From: Cochliopodium minus
Taxonomy: Eukaryota > Discosea > Himatismenida > Cochliopodiidae
Direction of reading: 5' to 3'
NCBI GenBank assembly: GCA_024220525.1
Contig: JAMYWO010000279.1
Span: 1 to 40,690 of the forward strand
Length of the DNA: 40,690 nucleotides
In this document: one piece after another, positions 12,701 to 23,411 of the stretch
How positions within the stretch are numbered: the stretch's first letter is position 1
Layout of the letters: each line of letters begins with the position of its first letter
The notes under the pieces: generated by a model
The model's database searches: none
Told to the model about the DNA's origin: nothing
Seen by the model: the letters and a program-made list of their open reading frames with translations, nothing else
Made by a program: the position numbers and the translations under genes

Positions 12701-14149
12701 TCTTTAAATCTTTTTTATATGATTTACTAAAACATCCATTGTGGCAGCTCTGTGAGATAAACTCTTGTAAGCAGGAATATGAAAGACCATACCTTTTTAA
12801 AACATATTTATTGATATTTTTTAAAAAAAGAAAAGAAAAACTAACCAATCCAAAATTGCATAGGAGTGGCCAATATGAAATTCAAAAAAGCATCTATAGT
12901 TAAGGCCCTGTAGATCTTTGTGTGCAACAACATCATTGCAGGCTTGATCCACATCATTACCATCAAAATGAAGGAAGGAACAAAAAAGAACATGGAGATC
13001 TTGAAATATCTGGTGTATTTTCTTATCGCCTCTTTTTTCTTTAATGCGTCTTCGTTACTTCTTTTTTCTTGTTTGATTTTTGCTTCGAATCCTACATCTT
13101 CTACTGCAGAGAGGATTTCTCTTACTCCAATTAGATCAGTGTTATACTCGATTACTCCTGAGCAGGTCATTAAATCTACCACTGCGGAATTAATCCCCGT
13201 GATGTTTTTTAAATAGGTTTCGATGATACTTACACAAGAAGAACATGTCATTCCTTGATAAAACAAATAAAAAGAAATCAATAAATGGTTATCAATAAGG
13301 GGCGATGATTCTTATTTCTTTTACCTTCTATTGAGATATTACATACATTAGTTTCATTCTTTGGAATTATTTTTGCTTCAAATCCTATTTCTCCTATTGC
13401 ATCTTTTATTTTCTCTATAATTTTGGAAGGAAAAAAGAAATACTAAATTTGGTGTTTGGATTTTTAAAAAACCTCCTCAATTTACCTTTGGTGACAACAT
13501 TGGGATCATACCATACATCTCCTGATCCAAATAGATAGTTAATAGAACTTTTTGATACTCCCGTTATGCTGGATAGATAATGTTCGATTGTATTTGAGCA
13601 AGATGAACAAGTCATACCTATTTCATAAGGTATTTAAATGAAAATAAAGCATATTTTTAAATAAATTTTGGTATTGAAGGTAAAATATATTATTATAACG
13701 CATAGCATGGTTAAATAAAAGGAAATATATCTTATTCAAATGAAATATTAGGCTAAATTATGTCTGAAATATCAATTATACCTTCTATTTTAAATTCCAC
13801 TTTCTCTTGAGTATCAAAAAGTGATTTGTTCTTGTTTGATAGGGAATAATGATAACCAGATTTCGTCAACAATTCAAATATCTTGTTGGGATCCTTATCA
13901 TAAGTCTCCACATGAATAGTGGAATTATCTGAAGAAATTTCTACATTCTGGACATCCTCAAGAGTATTAATGGTTTTAATAATCACATTTCTTTCATTGC
14001 TGTATTAGGGGGTTAAATATTTTGAGATTTATAATATCTTTTTTATTTTACTTGCTCTTTATTCCTTCTACTTCAATAGATAAATTGAATAATTCAGACA
14101 TTGAAATCAATTGATTATCTCTGAGATCCATTTCTATATCCATTTCCAT
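9743..14149 (-). CDS. Copper-transporting P1B-1 ATPase, 964 aa, 19 exons
   Basis: Exons, all in phase: 14149-14052, 13999-13782, 13617-13486, 13414-13325, 13253-12846, 12792-12728, 12670-11914, 11847-11840, 11777-11765, 11689-11669, 11599-11404, 11329-11113, 11000-10944, 10846-10637, 10540-10507, 10443-10396, 10225-10053, 9977-9949, 9863-9743 (TAA). Order: a degenerate heavy-metal-associated domain without CxxC (about 17-85), two HMA domains with MTCSSC (about 107 and 181), then the membrane and pump core. Hallmarks: TGES (about 469), CPC (about 585), DKTGT with phosphorylated Asp about 629, SEHPLA (about 669), TGDN (about 784), GDGINDSP (about 830). Late helices carry YN (SFMYNGIG) and MAGSS, the Cu(I) selectivity signature of subgroup P1B-1. 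It pumps Cu(I) out of the cytosol into secretory compartments or out of the cell. Exons 8-10 are micro-exons of 8, 13 and 21 nt spanning the CPC-to-loop segment. Confidence 0.96.
10255..10365. repeat. Heptameric (ATTTTTT)n tract in an ATPase intron
   Basis: Roughly 110 bp of mostly perfect ATTTTTT units fill much of the intron between exons 16 and 17 of the copper ATPase. The same unit or its complement recurs in introns at 11022-11076, 35385-35472, 35799-35895, 36593-36637 and 36881-37010, in both orientations relative to the host gene. Confidence 0.85.
11022..11076. repeat. (AAAAAAT)n tract in an ATPase intron
   Basis: About seven units of the heptamer AAAAAAT lie between ATPase exons 12 and 13. 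Relative to the gene it is inverted compared with the tract at 10255-10365. Confidence 0.8.
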
Positions 14150-14298
14150 CCTTTTATTTTTTTTTTTTTATAAATTACGTGAAAAAACTAATTTGATTTT
14201 AAGCGCAAACAAAAGGGTTTTTGAAGTAGGATTAGAAATGATTCGATTTTTAAATAAATTAAATTTAAAGTTTAATATTTTAATTTCTTATTTCAATT

Positions 14299-15500
14299 TT
14301 AATTTTTCTTGAACCCAGATCCACCCATAACTACAGTGGTCTTACCAGGTTTCTTGAAAGATTTTTTAGATTCAGGCAAAGGGTTTTTAGCAACAACAGT
14401 GGTTTGAACAGTTGGTTGTTGTACAGAACGTTTTTGTTCTTCTTGCTCTTCTCTTTCTTCTTGTCCTTCTCCTTGATTTTCATCTCTGAATTCTTCTTGT
14501 TCTTCTTCATCTTCTTCTCCTCTAAATCTACGGTAAGATGGTTTTACGAATCTTTTACCAGCTTGTTGTGGTTTTTGTACTTCTTGTTCTTCTTCTTGAT
14601 TGTGATGGAAGGAATGGAAGTTGTGTCCGTGATGATGAGTTTTGTGTTTCAATGGTCTATCGAATTTTCCGAAAACAAAGTCTCTAGGTTTTGGGAGAGT
14701 TTTCAAAACAGAATTATCTGCAGCATTTGGGCAAATACCTTTTATATTGAAATATAATAAGTATGATATTAAAAACTATGTGTTTAACATGAAATACATT
14801 AATGATTATTGGATATATATCTTTGCATTTGAATTAAATTCATAAATACTTGAACTCAATCAGATTTTTCTCAATTCAAATAAAAAATTTTACCTCCATT
14901 TGGTGTAATATAACTACAACATGATCCAGCTTCATTTTTAGTGAAACAAGTAGTTGGTCTGATAAATTTCTTACTAGAAAAATACAATACATCATCATTA
15001 ATAAGAAAAGCACCCTTATTATCTTTAACGATCAAATTATCTGTGCAATTAACAACAATAGCACGTTCTCCAATCCCACAAACATTATGTCCAACCGCAC
15101 AAGATGGTCTTCTCAAATAAACTCTATTTTTGCTTGCTATAGGTTTAGTTGGTCTGAAGGATACAACAAAAGCTCTTCTAAATGCTCTACCACTGGTCTG
15201 ATCAAATACTTCGACTACATCAACAATAGATCTCCCCTTTCTTACATTAACACATTGAATATCTGCATTCAAATCTGCATTATCTTCAGTCCCAGTAATA
15301 GGTAAACATCCACCTTCTGGCAATTTACTCACACTGATGTTTTGTTTAAAAAATTCTCTGCATGAGCCAAGAAAGTGAAATCTCATAATTGTTGATTCGT
15401 GAGATATTGCACTACTTCTTGCTCTTTTTCTTGATACTACTTCTGTTCCACAAGAAGCTAATAATACACAAAGTATCAATAATAACAATACTTTTCTCAT
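14299..15500 (-). CDS. Secreted Cys- and His-rich protein with charged tail, 348 aa
   Basis: Two exons, 15500-14894 and 14738-14299 (TAA), join in phase. The start at 15500 gives a classical signal peptide (MRKVLLLLILCVLLASC). Upstream in-frame codons to 15551 add only Lys-rich sequence that would mask it. The mature part (about 20-205) has about ten cysteines, including CAVGHNVCG and SCCSY, suggesting a disulfide-bonded extracellular domain I do not recognise. Exon 2 encodes a low-complexity tail: a His cluster (KHKTHHHGHNFHSFHHNQ), long Glu/Gln/Arg runs, and a Lys/Gly-rich end. The His cluster could bind metal. Its neighbour downstream on the same strand is the copper ATPase (149 bp away), so a role in metal handling is possible but is inference from context alone. 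It could equally be a wall or surface matrix protein. Confidence 0.8.
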
Positions 15501-16179
15501 ATCAGTAATTCTATTTTTTTTTAATTTTTTTATTTTTTGTCCTTTCAGCATTTGATCAAAAAAAAAATGAAAAATAATGGAAGAAGTATATCACCTTGAA
15601 CTTTTTGATTGTTGAAAATGAAATCAATTTCAACAATCAATTAAATTTTTCGATTTTTTTTGAATTGTGGAATAATTATAAATAAAAAATCTCCTGTTAT
15701 ATTTTGATAATATCTTACAAGGAATTTGTATTTATTTTGGATAAAATGATCAATCCATGAGATTGAAGTTTTGTTCAATCAAAAATCTTCATATTTGCAA
15801 AGAGAAAAAATTCATCCAAAGATAGTTTGAGGATAAAGATAATTGATCGTTGCAAATCAAATTTTAATTACATTGTTCATATAAGATCTATAGAAGAACC
15901 CTTAATTCATATTTATCCAAAATTATATTTTTTTTTTTTATTTTATATATTGATTGATTCTGGAAATTATAAGGGATTGGTAAAATCTGTCTATCTTGTT
16001 AAATCATAATCTGAATGGCAACATTATTGTTAATCATAAATTTTGATAATATATTGAAATATAAAAATAAAAATAATAGAAAAAGAAAAATAAAATTGAA
16101 ATTTTTTCAGATTATTCAACCTATATTCCAATTATAGTTTAAACACGCATAAGCAAATATCTTTGTTATTATTGGATAT
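15501..16179. promoter_or_regulatory. Divergent intergenic region with inverted repeats
   Basis: A 679-bp AT-rich spacer between the secreted-protein gene and the RhoGAP-DEP gene, which are divergently transcribed. It holds a perfect inverted repeat with 13-bp arms (15605-15617 and 15628-15640, loop 10 nt) and a weaker one near 15759-15778 with 7-bp arms (gattgaa/ttcaatc). No gene was found. A 60-codon open frame at 15827 has no coding character. Promoter content is inferred only from position. Confidence 0.45.
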
Positions 16180-19100
16180 ATGAGCAATAATGATGGAAAG
16201 AAGAGGAATGATGAGGAAGATCAAGATTTGGCGGAAAAATACAACAAATTGATGAAAATGTATGAAAAAACGGCGAATTTATGCTTTGAGTTAAATTCTA
16301 AAGTGAATATATTGACCAATCAAGTTTATGATCTGAAAATATCCAATAAACAATTAGAATCAAGGATTAATGTTTTAGAAAGAAGAACTACAACGATTAA
16401 TTTTTTGGATACAAAGAATATAGAGATAGAGGAAGTCGATATAGAGGATGATAGCTCTAATGAGATTTTATCACCCACAATAACAACATCAAGAAAATCA
16501 AATGGTATGCCAACAATGCGCAAACAAAATTCATTTTTGATGATTTCATCAGATGAAAGTCTTTCGACGAATGGATCCCAAAATAATATTTTTGGTGACA
16601 ATAAAAATTATAACAACATCTCCACACCCAATATAGATATCAAAATGGATTATAGCAGTGAAAAGACAACAAATGATGAATCATCATTCATCACCAAAAA
16701 CTTTAATAACTTCAAAATTAACCTCAATAATCCCTTTTTTAGCGAATCAACCATAAGCAGAGTTTCTATAGGTATATTTCTTTTTTTTTTTGATTCTGAA
16801 AGTAATTTTGATTTAAATCAAAAATTTTATTACGACACCATTGGTTTCTCAATAAATATTTCATTTTGTATTAAATTCTTCTAAAAAAATTCTTACAAAT
16901 TTTATTAAACACTTTTAAATAGGTCTTTCTTCTGGCTTAGAGTTAGATGAAATGGAGGAACCCAAGAGTCAGCAAGATAAAATCAAAAGGACGATGGATT
17001 TGTTATTGTTATTTTTAAACAAGAACAAAGAAGCCAAAGTTATATATGATAAGTGTTGGAAAGTGTATCACCATGTTTGTGTAAATTTTTTTTTTTAAAA
17101 AATTTTTAACCAACATTAAATAAAGAATAATTTAATTCCTTTAATTCATTTAATTCATTTATTTCTGTTTTGTTGACAGAAAGATTCAAAATTATGTTTC
17201 GAGTCACCAGGGTTTTTTGAAACACTGATACAGCTAGTGTTCAGCTACAAACTTGAAAAGAACTCTGTCTGCATTCTCCTATGCTCACTTTCAAGACTAA
17301 TGGAAGAGGCGCAGCTGGAAAAATCTCAGATAGATTTAATGAAAGAAACCATAATCACCAAACTTTGTTGTTTGATGAATTTGCACGTTTCAAAAATCGA
17401 GAATAGACTAAAAAGAGTCATTGTGATGACTATATCCAATTTCTTTTCTATTGTCAAAGACCCTCCTTACCTTGTTTTTCAAGAATTGGTCAAGAACATC
17501 TCAGAGATTGATGATAACAAGTTTTATGACGTCGAGCTTTTGTTGACCCAGATCCTCAAGAACTGCTTCGTTCCACAGGATGTTCTTAACAAGTATTACA
17601 CTCTCAAACTCGCCAATTCTTTGTTGTCAAGCACTAGTTCCCCTGTTGTATTAGATACTTTATTCAATCTTTCTGAAACAATTAATGTAAAGTTTTTTCT
17701 TATTTTCATTATTTTGATTCTTATTTTTAAATAGATTAGTGGATTTTGTGAATCGAAGGAAATTCTTAAGCAAATTTCAGACTTCAAGGTACATGAGTTC
17801 AAGTACAAGAAAGGTTCTCGGTTCAATGATACAATAAACATCAAAAAAGATCATTTGGTCCAAGAAATTTCCAAATTATTGCAAAAAAATCACAAGTCGA
17901 CTTGGATATCTATTTCTTTTGTAAAAACTTTCTCAACTAACAATTTTTTAAAAATTAAAAATTTTTAGAGCGAGGGTAAAGAGGATGTTCCTAATATTCT
18001 TGATGGTCTACCTTTATTTGTTTTGGATAGTATTCTTTATTTGTTCAATAATTTGGATCAGATTTTTTATTTATTTTTCAATAAGAACAAGCATGATTCT
18101 TCAATAATGAAGCACTTATTAACTGAAACTTTTTCCATCATTCAAACAAAGATAATAAAATCTCGTAATAATTTTTTTTTAAATTTTCATTCCATTTTCA
18201 AATTTTATTCTTTTTAAAGCTTTAAACATACCTTTTGTCATGTTTTCTAATGATGGATTGGAAGATTTGTTTTCAATATTTTTTTTGATTGCTTTAAAGA
18301 AAACTCAATCGATATTGCTAGATAAAAAAGATGCAAAAGAACCAATCAACAAAATAATTCTTGATATTTACAAAGAATTCAAACTAGAACCCCCAAAAGA
18401 TAAGGTGCAAGCACAATCATTCTTAGATTTTCATATTAATTCATCAAGTAATTCTTTTTATTCTGAATAATTCTTTTAAATATTTTTTTTTTTTGTAAAA
18501 AATAGTACATGAGACACAAAAAGTGGAATTATCGGAGAAACTAATGAATTTGGTAAGGAAAAACACGCAAGAGGAAGAGATCTTGGAGCCAATAGACTAC
18601 TTCAAATATAAAAACCTCTACAAGGCAGACCTCTCTGAGTTCATCACGACCGAAGAAGGAGTGCCCAAAATCTTTGAGTTTTTGAAAGATTCTTTGTTAG
18701 AAAAGAAAGCGTTGTCTTACGAAGGACTTTTTCGACAAAATGGCGCTTCTGTCAAAGTTCATAGTCTAGAAAAGAAATTGAATAAGAGTGGTCTAAACAC
18801 TGGTATTGTCAAGTACCAACCTGATGTCATTGCTACGGTCATCAAGAGATGGTTTTCTTGCTTGTCTACTGTCATTCCTGCTTATGAGGAACTTTTGGAG
18901 TTAGTCAAGAAGAAAGTCTACAAAGATATTCCTAGCATCATTAAAGATAACTCTACAAAACAACAAATAGCTACATTGAGATCATTATTAAGATTTTTAA
19001 GGGTAATTGAACTTTTTTTTTTAAATTGATTTTTTAAAACTTATTTTTAATTTTTTTTTTTTAAAAAAAAAAGCTTTTTACATCAACAAAAAATAACACG

Positions 19101-19757
19101 AAAATGAACGCAAATGGTATCAGCATCATTTTTTCACCTATCATCTTCAAACCAGAAAAGATTAATCTTTCAGACAGCCTCCAAAACCAACCTTTCGAAA
19201 AAGAAGTAGTTCTCTATCTCCTTACACTAGGTTATGAGGAGATACTTTATTCAGGAGACACCTATCTAAAAAAAGAAGGTTTAAAGTTCAAAAACGTTCA
19301 AATGATCGGTTTACATTCTAGTGCGACTATTGGAGATTACATTATTTCCAATTTTGTCCTTAACATTCTCAATTATGTACCCAAAGTTAATTACACTCGA
19401 GGTGGTATCCTTTTCCAAGATTCTTTCAGTGGGAAAACTCTTTCTGATTTCGTTCAGGATCATCTCAAGATCGATTTTGAGAGTTCTTTCATCATTTGTC
19501 AATGGTTGCTTGACTTGTACATTATTTCTCCTATTTCTGATCACAAAACTTTTTTTCCCACAAAGGATGTTCAATATTTATTTATTTATAACTTCAACAG
19601 CAAAAAATCTCTTAAGATCCGCAACGGTAGCAAGAGTCTCCGTTTGAAAAAGAACGAGAAGTTTTTGGATAAGGATTCTCTTCACAAGCTTTCCAACAAT
19701 TCTCTCACCAAGAAAAAATCTGGTTTGGATATAAAAAATTTTAAGTATCATGATTAG
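16180..19757 (+). CDS. RhoGAP-DEP protein with long helical N-terminus, 1015 aa
   Basis: Eight exons keep phase: 16180-16771, 16923-17080, 17180-17686, 17735-17920, 17969-18164, 18220-18447, 18506-19002 and 19074-19757 (TAG). Residues about 18-75 are a predicted coiled coil, followed by a Ser/Asn-rich disordered stretch to about 195. Residues about 215-620 are Leu-rich helices with ARM/HEAT or formin-FH3 flavour but no firm match. The RhoGAP domain spans about 655-845 with an intact arginine finger (SYEGLFRQNGAS, Arg near 699) and IIFSPIIFKP at its end. A DEP domain follows (about 870-960: FQDSFSGKTLSDFVQDH, FIICQWLLDLYIIS), a module that often binds membranes or receptor partners. It should speed GTP hydrolysis on a Rho/Rac GTPase at the cortex. 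The tail is Lys/Ser-rich. Unlike the RhoGAP at 593-4110 it looks catalytically competent. Confidence 0.9.
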
Positions 19758-20164
19758 AAGAATTGATGATTAATTTCCATTCAATTAAAGAATGTTGTGT
19801 TTATAATGAAAAATAAAAATTTTTAATTTTTTGATATATTATATTATATTGTTTGAAATCAAAATGATCAATCATTTTATATATATCAGATCAATGGAAA
19901 TAAATCAATCATCTTGTTCATTTAATTTTCAAAAAATTTTTAAAATTTTAAATTAAAGAGGCAAAAAATTCAAAAAATAATTTAACCCAATTTAATTTCA
20001 ATTGAGTTTTATCTTCTAGTTGTTATTAATACTTTTGATCAAAGGGATTTTAAGTGTTTTTATTAAATTATTTATTTTAAATTATAAAATATAAAAATAA
20101 AAAAAAATATAATATATAAAAGTATTTTTGGAAGCGATATTAATTGTCTTTTTGGGCTATCAAA
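19758..20164. other. Intergenic region before the JmjC gene
   Basis: About 407 bp of AT-rich sequence between two genes on the plus strand. It probably includes the 3' end of the RhoGAP-DEP transcript and the JmjC promoter. No gene or clear motif was seen. Confidence 0.5.
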
Positions 20165-23100
20165 ATGAAGAAATATTTCCATTATTATTCAAAAAATAAT
20201 CAACCCAACCTGATAGAAAATAAAAATATAAACATAGAAGATAATTTCAAAAATCCACCTATATTTCTTCCATCAACAACCCAATTCAAAGGTAAAAAGG
20301 AAATCAAATATAATCAGTTAAAAAAAAATCTTTTAAAAAAAAAAAAAAAAAAGAAATCATCTTATATTTTTTCACAAATCAAAAATAAATAAAAATATAT
20401 CAAGTGAAATATCATTTATTAATGATATTTTGATTATTCAAAGTATCACATCATATCAATCCACAAACATTTAAAATATAAGTTATCTGTTTGAGGATTT
20501 TTAATTTTCACTAACAAAAATTTAGTAAAGCAATATAATTGAACGTATATCAACTTAGGTTTTGTTATATTTCTTTAAATAAACTTTATTTGAAAACAGA
20601 TTTTGAAAGATTCATATGGGAGATCACAAATTGCAATATTTTGAAAGAGATGGGAGTATGTGTAATAATTCCACCCAAAGATAAAGGAGCATGGATACCC
20701 ATCAGCACCAATTTCAAGAATATAGATCCAAATAAGCTGATGATCAACGTGAATGAACAGAATTTCGATAGGGTGAAGCAAGATAAAAGTATCAAGATTA
20801 TATCCTCTTCGTCCCTCTCTAAATTCATTGATCAATCACATAAAAATAAACAATTGATTTTCAAAGGAGGTAAAAAGAAATTAAATTCCTATTTATAGAT
20901 ATATATCTTCAAATTATATAAATATTTAATAAATCAATAAAATCAATAAATTTTTGAAAGAATCACCAATAGAAAAACTTTGTTCGTAAAATTATTTTAA
21001 TTGAATTTATTAAAACAGAAGCTTCTGTGAAAGAAATTGAAAAAAAATATTTCGAAACTGTAAGAACAGGAACAAAATACACAACAATAGGATCAGAAGA
21101 AATAACCACACCAAGTGAATTTACTTATTTCCCAACAAAAAAGGAGCTTCCAGTTACAGAATATGCGTTCAAATGGAACTTAAAGGTTTTGAGGGAAAGC
21201 AACTGTTTCATGCAAAGACATTCAAAAGAAAGATTGGAGAAAGGAGAGCATGATACCATTGTTAATTTTGGTTCTGTTTTATATTCTTATAATTGGACTA
21301 TAGAACAGGATGCATTGTATTTATTAGAATATTTACATTATGGAGACCCTAAGATTTGGTAAAAAAATAAAATTTTTTTTTTTTAATATTAAATTTATAA
21401 TTTATTTTCAAAAATGTTATAAATGAAGATTATCTCATTCATTTTTGATTATTTGAATCTCTTTTAAAATTAAATTTATTATTTGTTTTCTAAAATAAGT
21501 TTATCTCGCGCATATTTTGTCTTTAATTGATTCCTTTTTTTTTTTTTACATTGAATCCATTTTTTTTTTTTGAATTTTATTTATTTCGTCTAAATAGGTA
21601 TGTTGTCCCTCCTCAATATTTAGCAAAAGCTGAAGAATTGTTGAACAGTAAAATCGAGTCGTCGAATTCTCAAGTGAAAGTGGTAAATCCTTCCTTTTTA
21701 TTGGAAAACAAAATCCCAGTTTACAGATACGTCCAAGAGCCTGGTCAATTCATAATCTTATTACCTTTTACTATATATGCAAAAGTAGATACAGGAGTAA
21801 AAAATTTTTTAATTGAATTTTAAAAATAACAAAAATAAACTTTAAAAATAAAATTTAATTAATCCAGAAAAAATGTAAAAAATAAGAAAAATAGAAAATC
21901 TCTATAAAAATTAAAAATTTGATTAATAAAGAAAAAATTATTTAAATTTTTTATTTCAGAAAAAAAATAAGAAAAATCAAAAAGTTTTATGAAAAAAAAA
22001 TTAAAAAGTTTTATTGATAAAAAAAATAGTTTAATTGCTCAGAAAAACTATCGGTTTGCTTTCCTAATTGGTATGAAATCTTCGATTTGGTTTGCCAATA
22101 CAACAAAAAGAACCATCTGGAGTCCACCTTCGACTATGGAAGAGCACTCATCAATGGATGCATGTCCGAACAAGCCCTAGGGTTCACCCAGTCACTCCTC
22201 TCCACTCTAGAAAAGTTGACGCTTAAAAACGAAGAGATATTCAACAAATTGAAGGTGGATCTTGTTTCCCCACAAAAGTTAGACTTAATCAAATTTAAAA
22301 CGTGTTTTTGCGGAAAGATTTGCATCAATTTTTATTGTAAATGTAGTTGTAATGGCTACCTTCTTTGTCATGATCATGCTTGTTCTTATTGTACTCATGG
22401 TCCTGAGCTCAAGAAGGCTTATTACTACGATTTATTCGGCATGGTGCAGACTTTGGAGAATGACGTCCATACTCACCAGGATCATACAATAGAAAATATT
22501 TCCGTATCGAGGAACATACATTCGTCCAAAAATAATTTTAATAAAAGAGAAAATTACTGTGAAATAAGTATTCTCGATCAGGTTTATTTTTTCTATCTTT
22601 TTTCTTTTTTTTTTTTATTTTTTATTTTATTTCTATATTTTTTATTTTATATTTTTATTATTTATATTTATTTTTTAATTTTTTTTAATTTTAAATTTAT
22701 TTTTATTTTAGATTTGTTATTATTTATTAATTTTTTAATTTTTTTTAAATTAATTTTTTAAAATTTTTTTCAGGTTTTGTTAAAACTTTGTAAAGAAAAT
22801 GTCAAGGAAGACACCATTTTGAATTTCGACAAGGATTCTTGTGAATCATTTCGCAACTCTCTCATCTTTAACGGAGAAAATGTCACGTTGACCATCCACG
22901 ACTATTACGACTTTGCCAAAAACTCAGGAGCTTGCTTTGAAGAATTTAACGATGTTTATAATAATAACAATAACGGAGGAAATAATAATTCAATTACTTC
23001 CTCCAATAAAAAAAGAAAAGTCAATTTAGATCAAAAAGAAACATTAAAGTACGACAGGGAAGAGAATCTTTTGGAGTCTGTCAAGGAGAGAATCGTTTTG

Positions 23101-23271
23101 GTAGCCAAACAAAAAGAGAAGAACAAAAATTATCCTTGGCCTCATGATCTTGTTCAAGACATCAAGTCTTTGGAGAAGTTTCATGACAAGAAGAATTTGT
23201 CTCATATCCTTGATATTCCTATTGCCACCCTCAACCACATTTTCAGGAAAGCCATTGAAAAAAATTTATAA
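20165..23271 (+). CDS. JmjN-JmjC-C5HC2 protein, probably catalytically dead, 661 aa
   Basis: Six exons in phase: 20165-20291, 20600-20869, 21019-21358, 21598-21796, 22030-22581 and 22774-23271 (TAA). JmjN lies at about 30-80 (PPIFLPSTTQF, DFERFIWEI, GVCVIIPP). JmjC lies at about 200-335 (ALYLLEYLHYGDPKIWYVVP, IPVYRYVQEPGQF, FNCSEKLSVCFPNW). A C5HC2-type zinc finger at about 404-433 (CFCGKIC, CKCSC, CHDHACSYC) gives the KDM4/KDM5 domain order. The first iron ligand block, normally HxE/D, reads T-I-E (Thr near 226). The second His, normally in a YHSGFN block, is Tyr near 306. The 2-oxoglutarate Lys (PKIW) is kept. Family knowledge says both His residues are needed for Fe(II), so demethylase activity is unlikely and a structural chromatin role is inferred. 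An Asn-rich linker with KKRKV suggests nuclear import. Acceptor at 22029 was chosen because it restores the FNCxE block. Confidence 0.88.
20407..20430. repeat. Perfect short palindrome in JmjC intron 1
   Basis: Ten-base arms (aaatatcatt and aatgatattt) separated by tatt, inside the 308-nt first intron of the JmjC gene. In sequence this AT-rich such palindromes arise by chance, so no function is claimed. Confidence 0.4.
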
Positions 23272-23411
23272 ATAAAAAAAAATAAAAAATAGAAAATATA
23301 AAATAGAAAAAAAAAAGAAAAAAAATTCTGAAAACTGTTTTGTTTTGATTTAGAAAAAAAATTTCAAATATAATTTTATTATTTTTAAAATAAATAAATA
23401 AAAATTAAAAA

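Noticed and set aside
14404-14757. Plus-strand hydrophobic frame opposite the secreted protein tail
   Set aside because: It is the antisense of Glu/Lys-rich codons, which always reads as Phe/Leu/Ser.
15827-16009. 60-codon open frame upstream of the RhoGAP-DEP gene
   Set aside because: No homology, no splice context, and composition like the surrounding spacer.
21990-22180. Frame beginning MKKKLKSF as the continuation of the JmjC exon
   Set aside because: It ends early and lacks JmjC residues. The acceptor at 22029 gives FNCSEKLSVCFPNW, matching the family block in phase.
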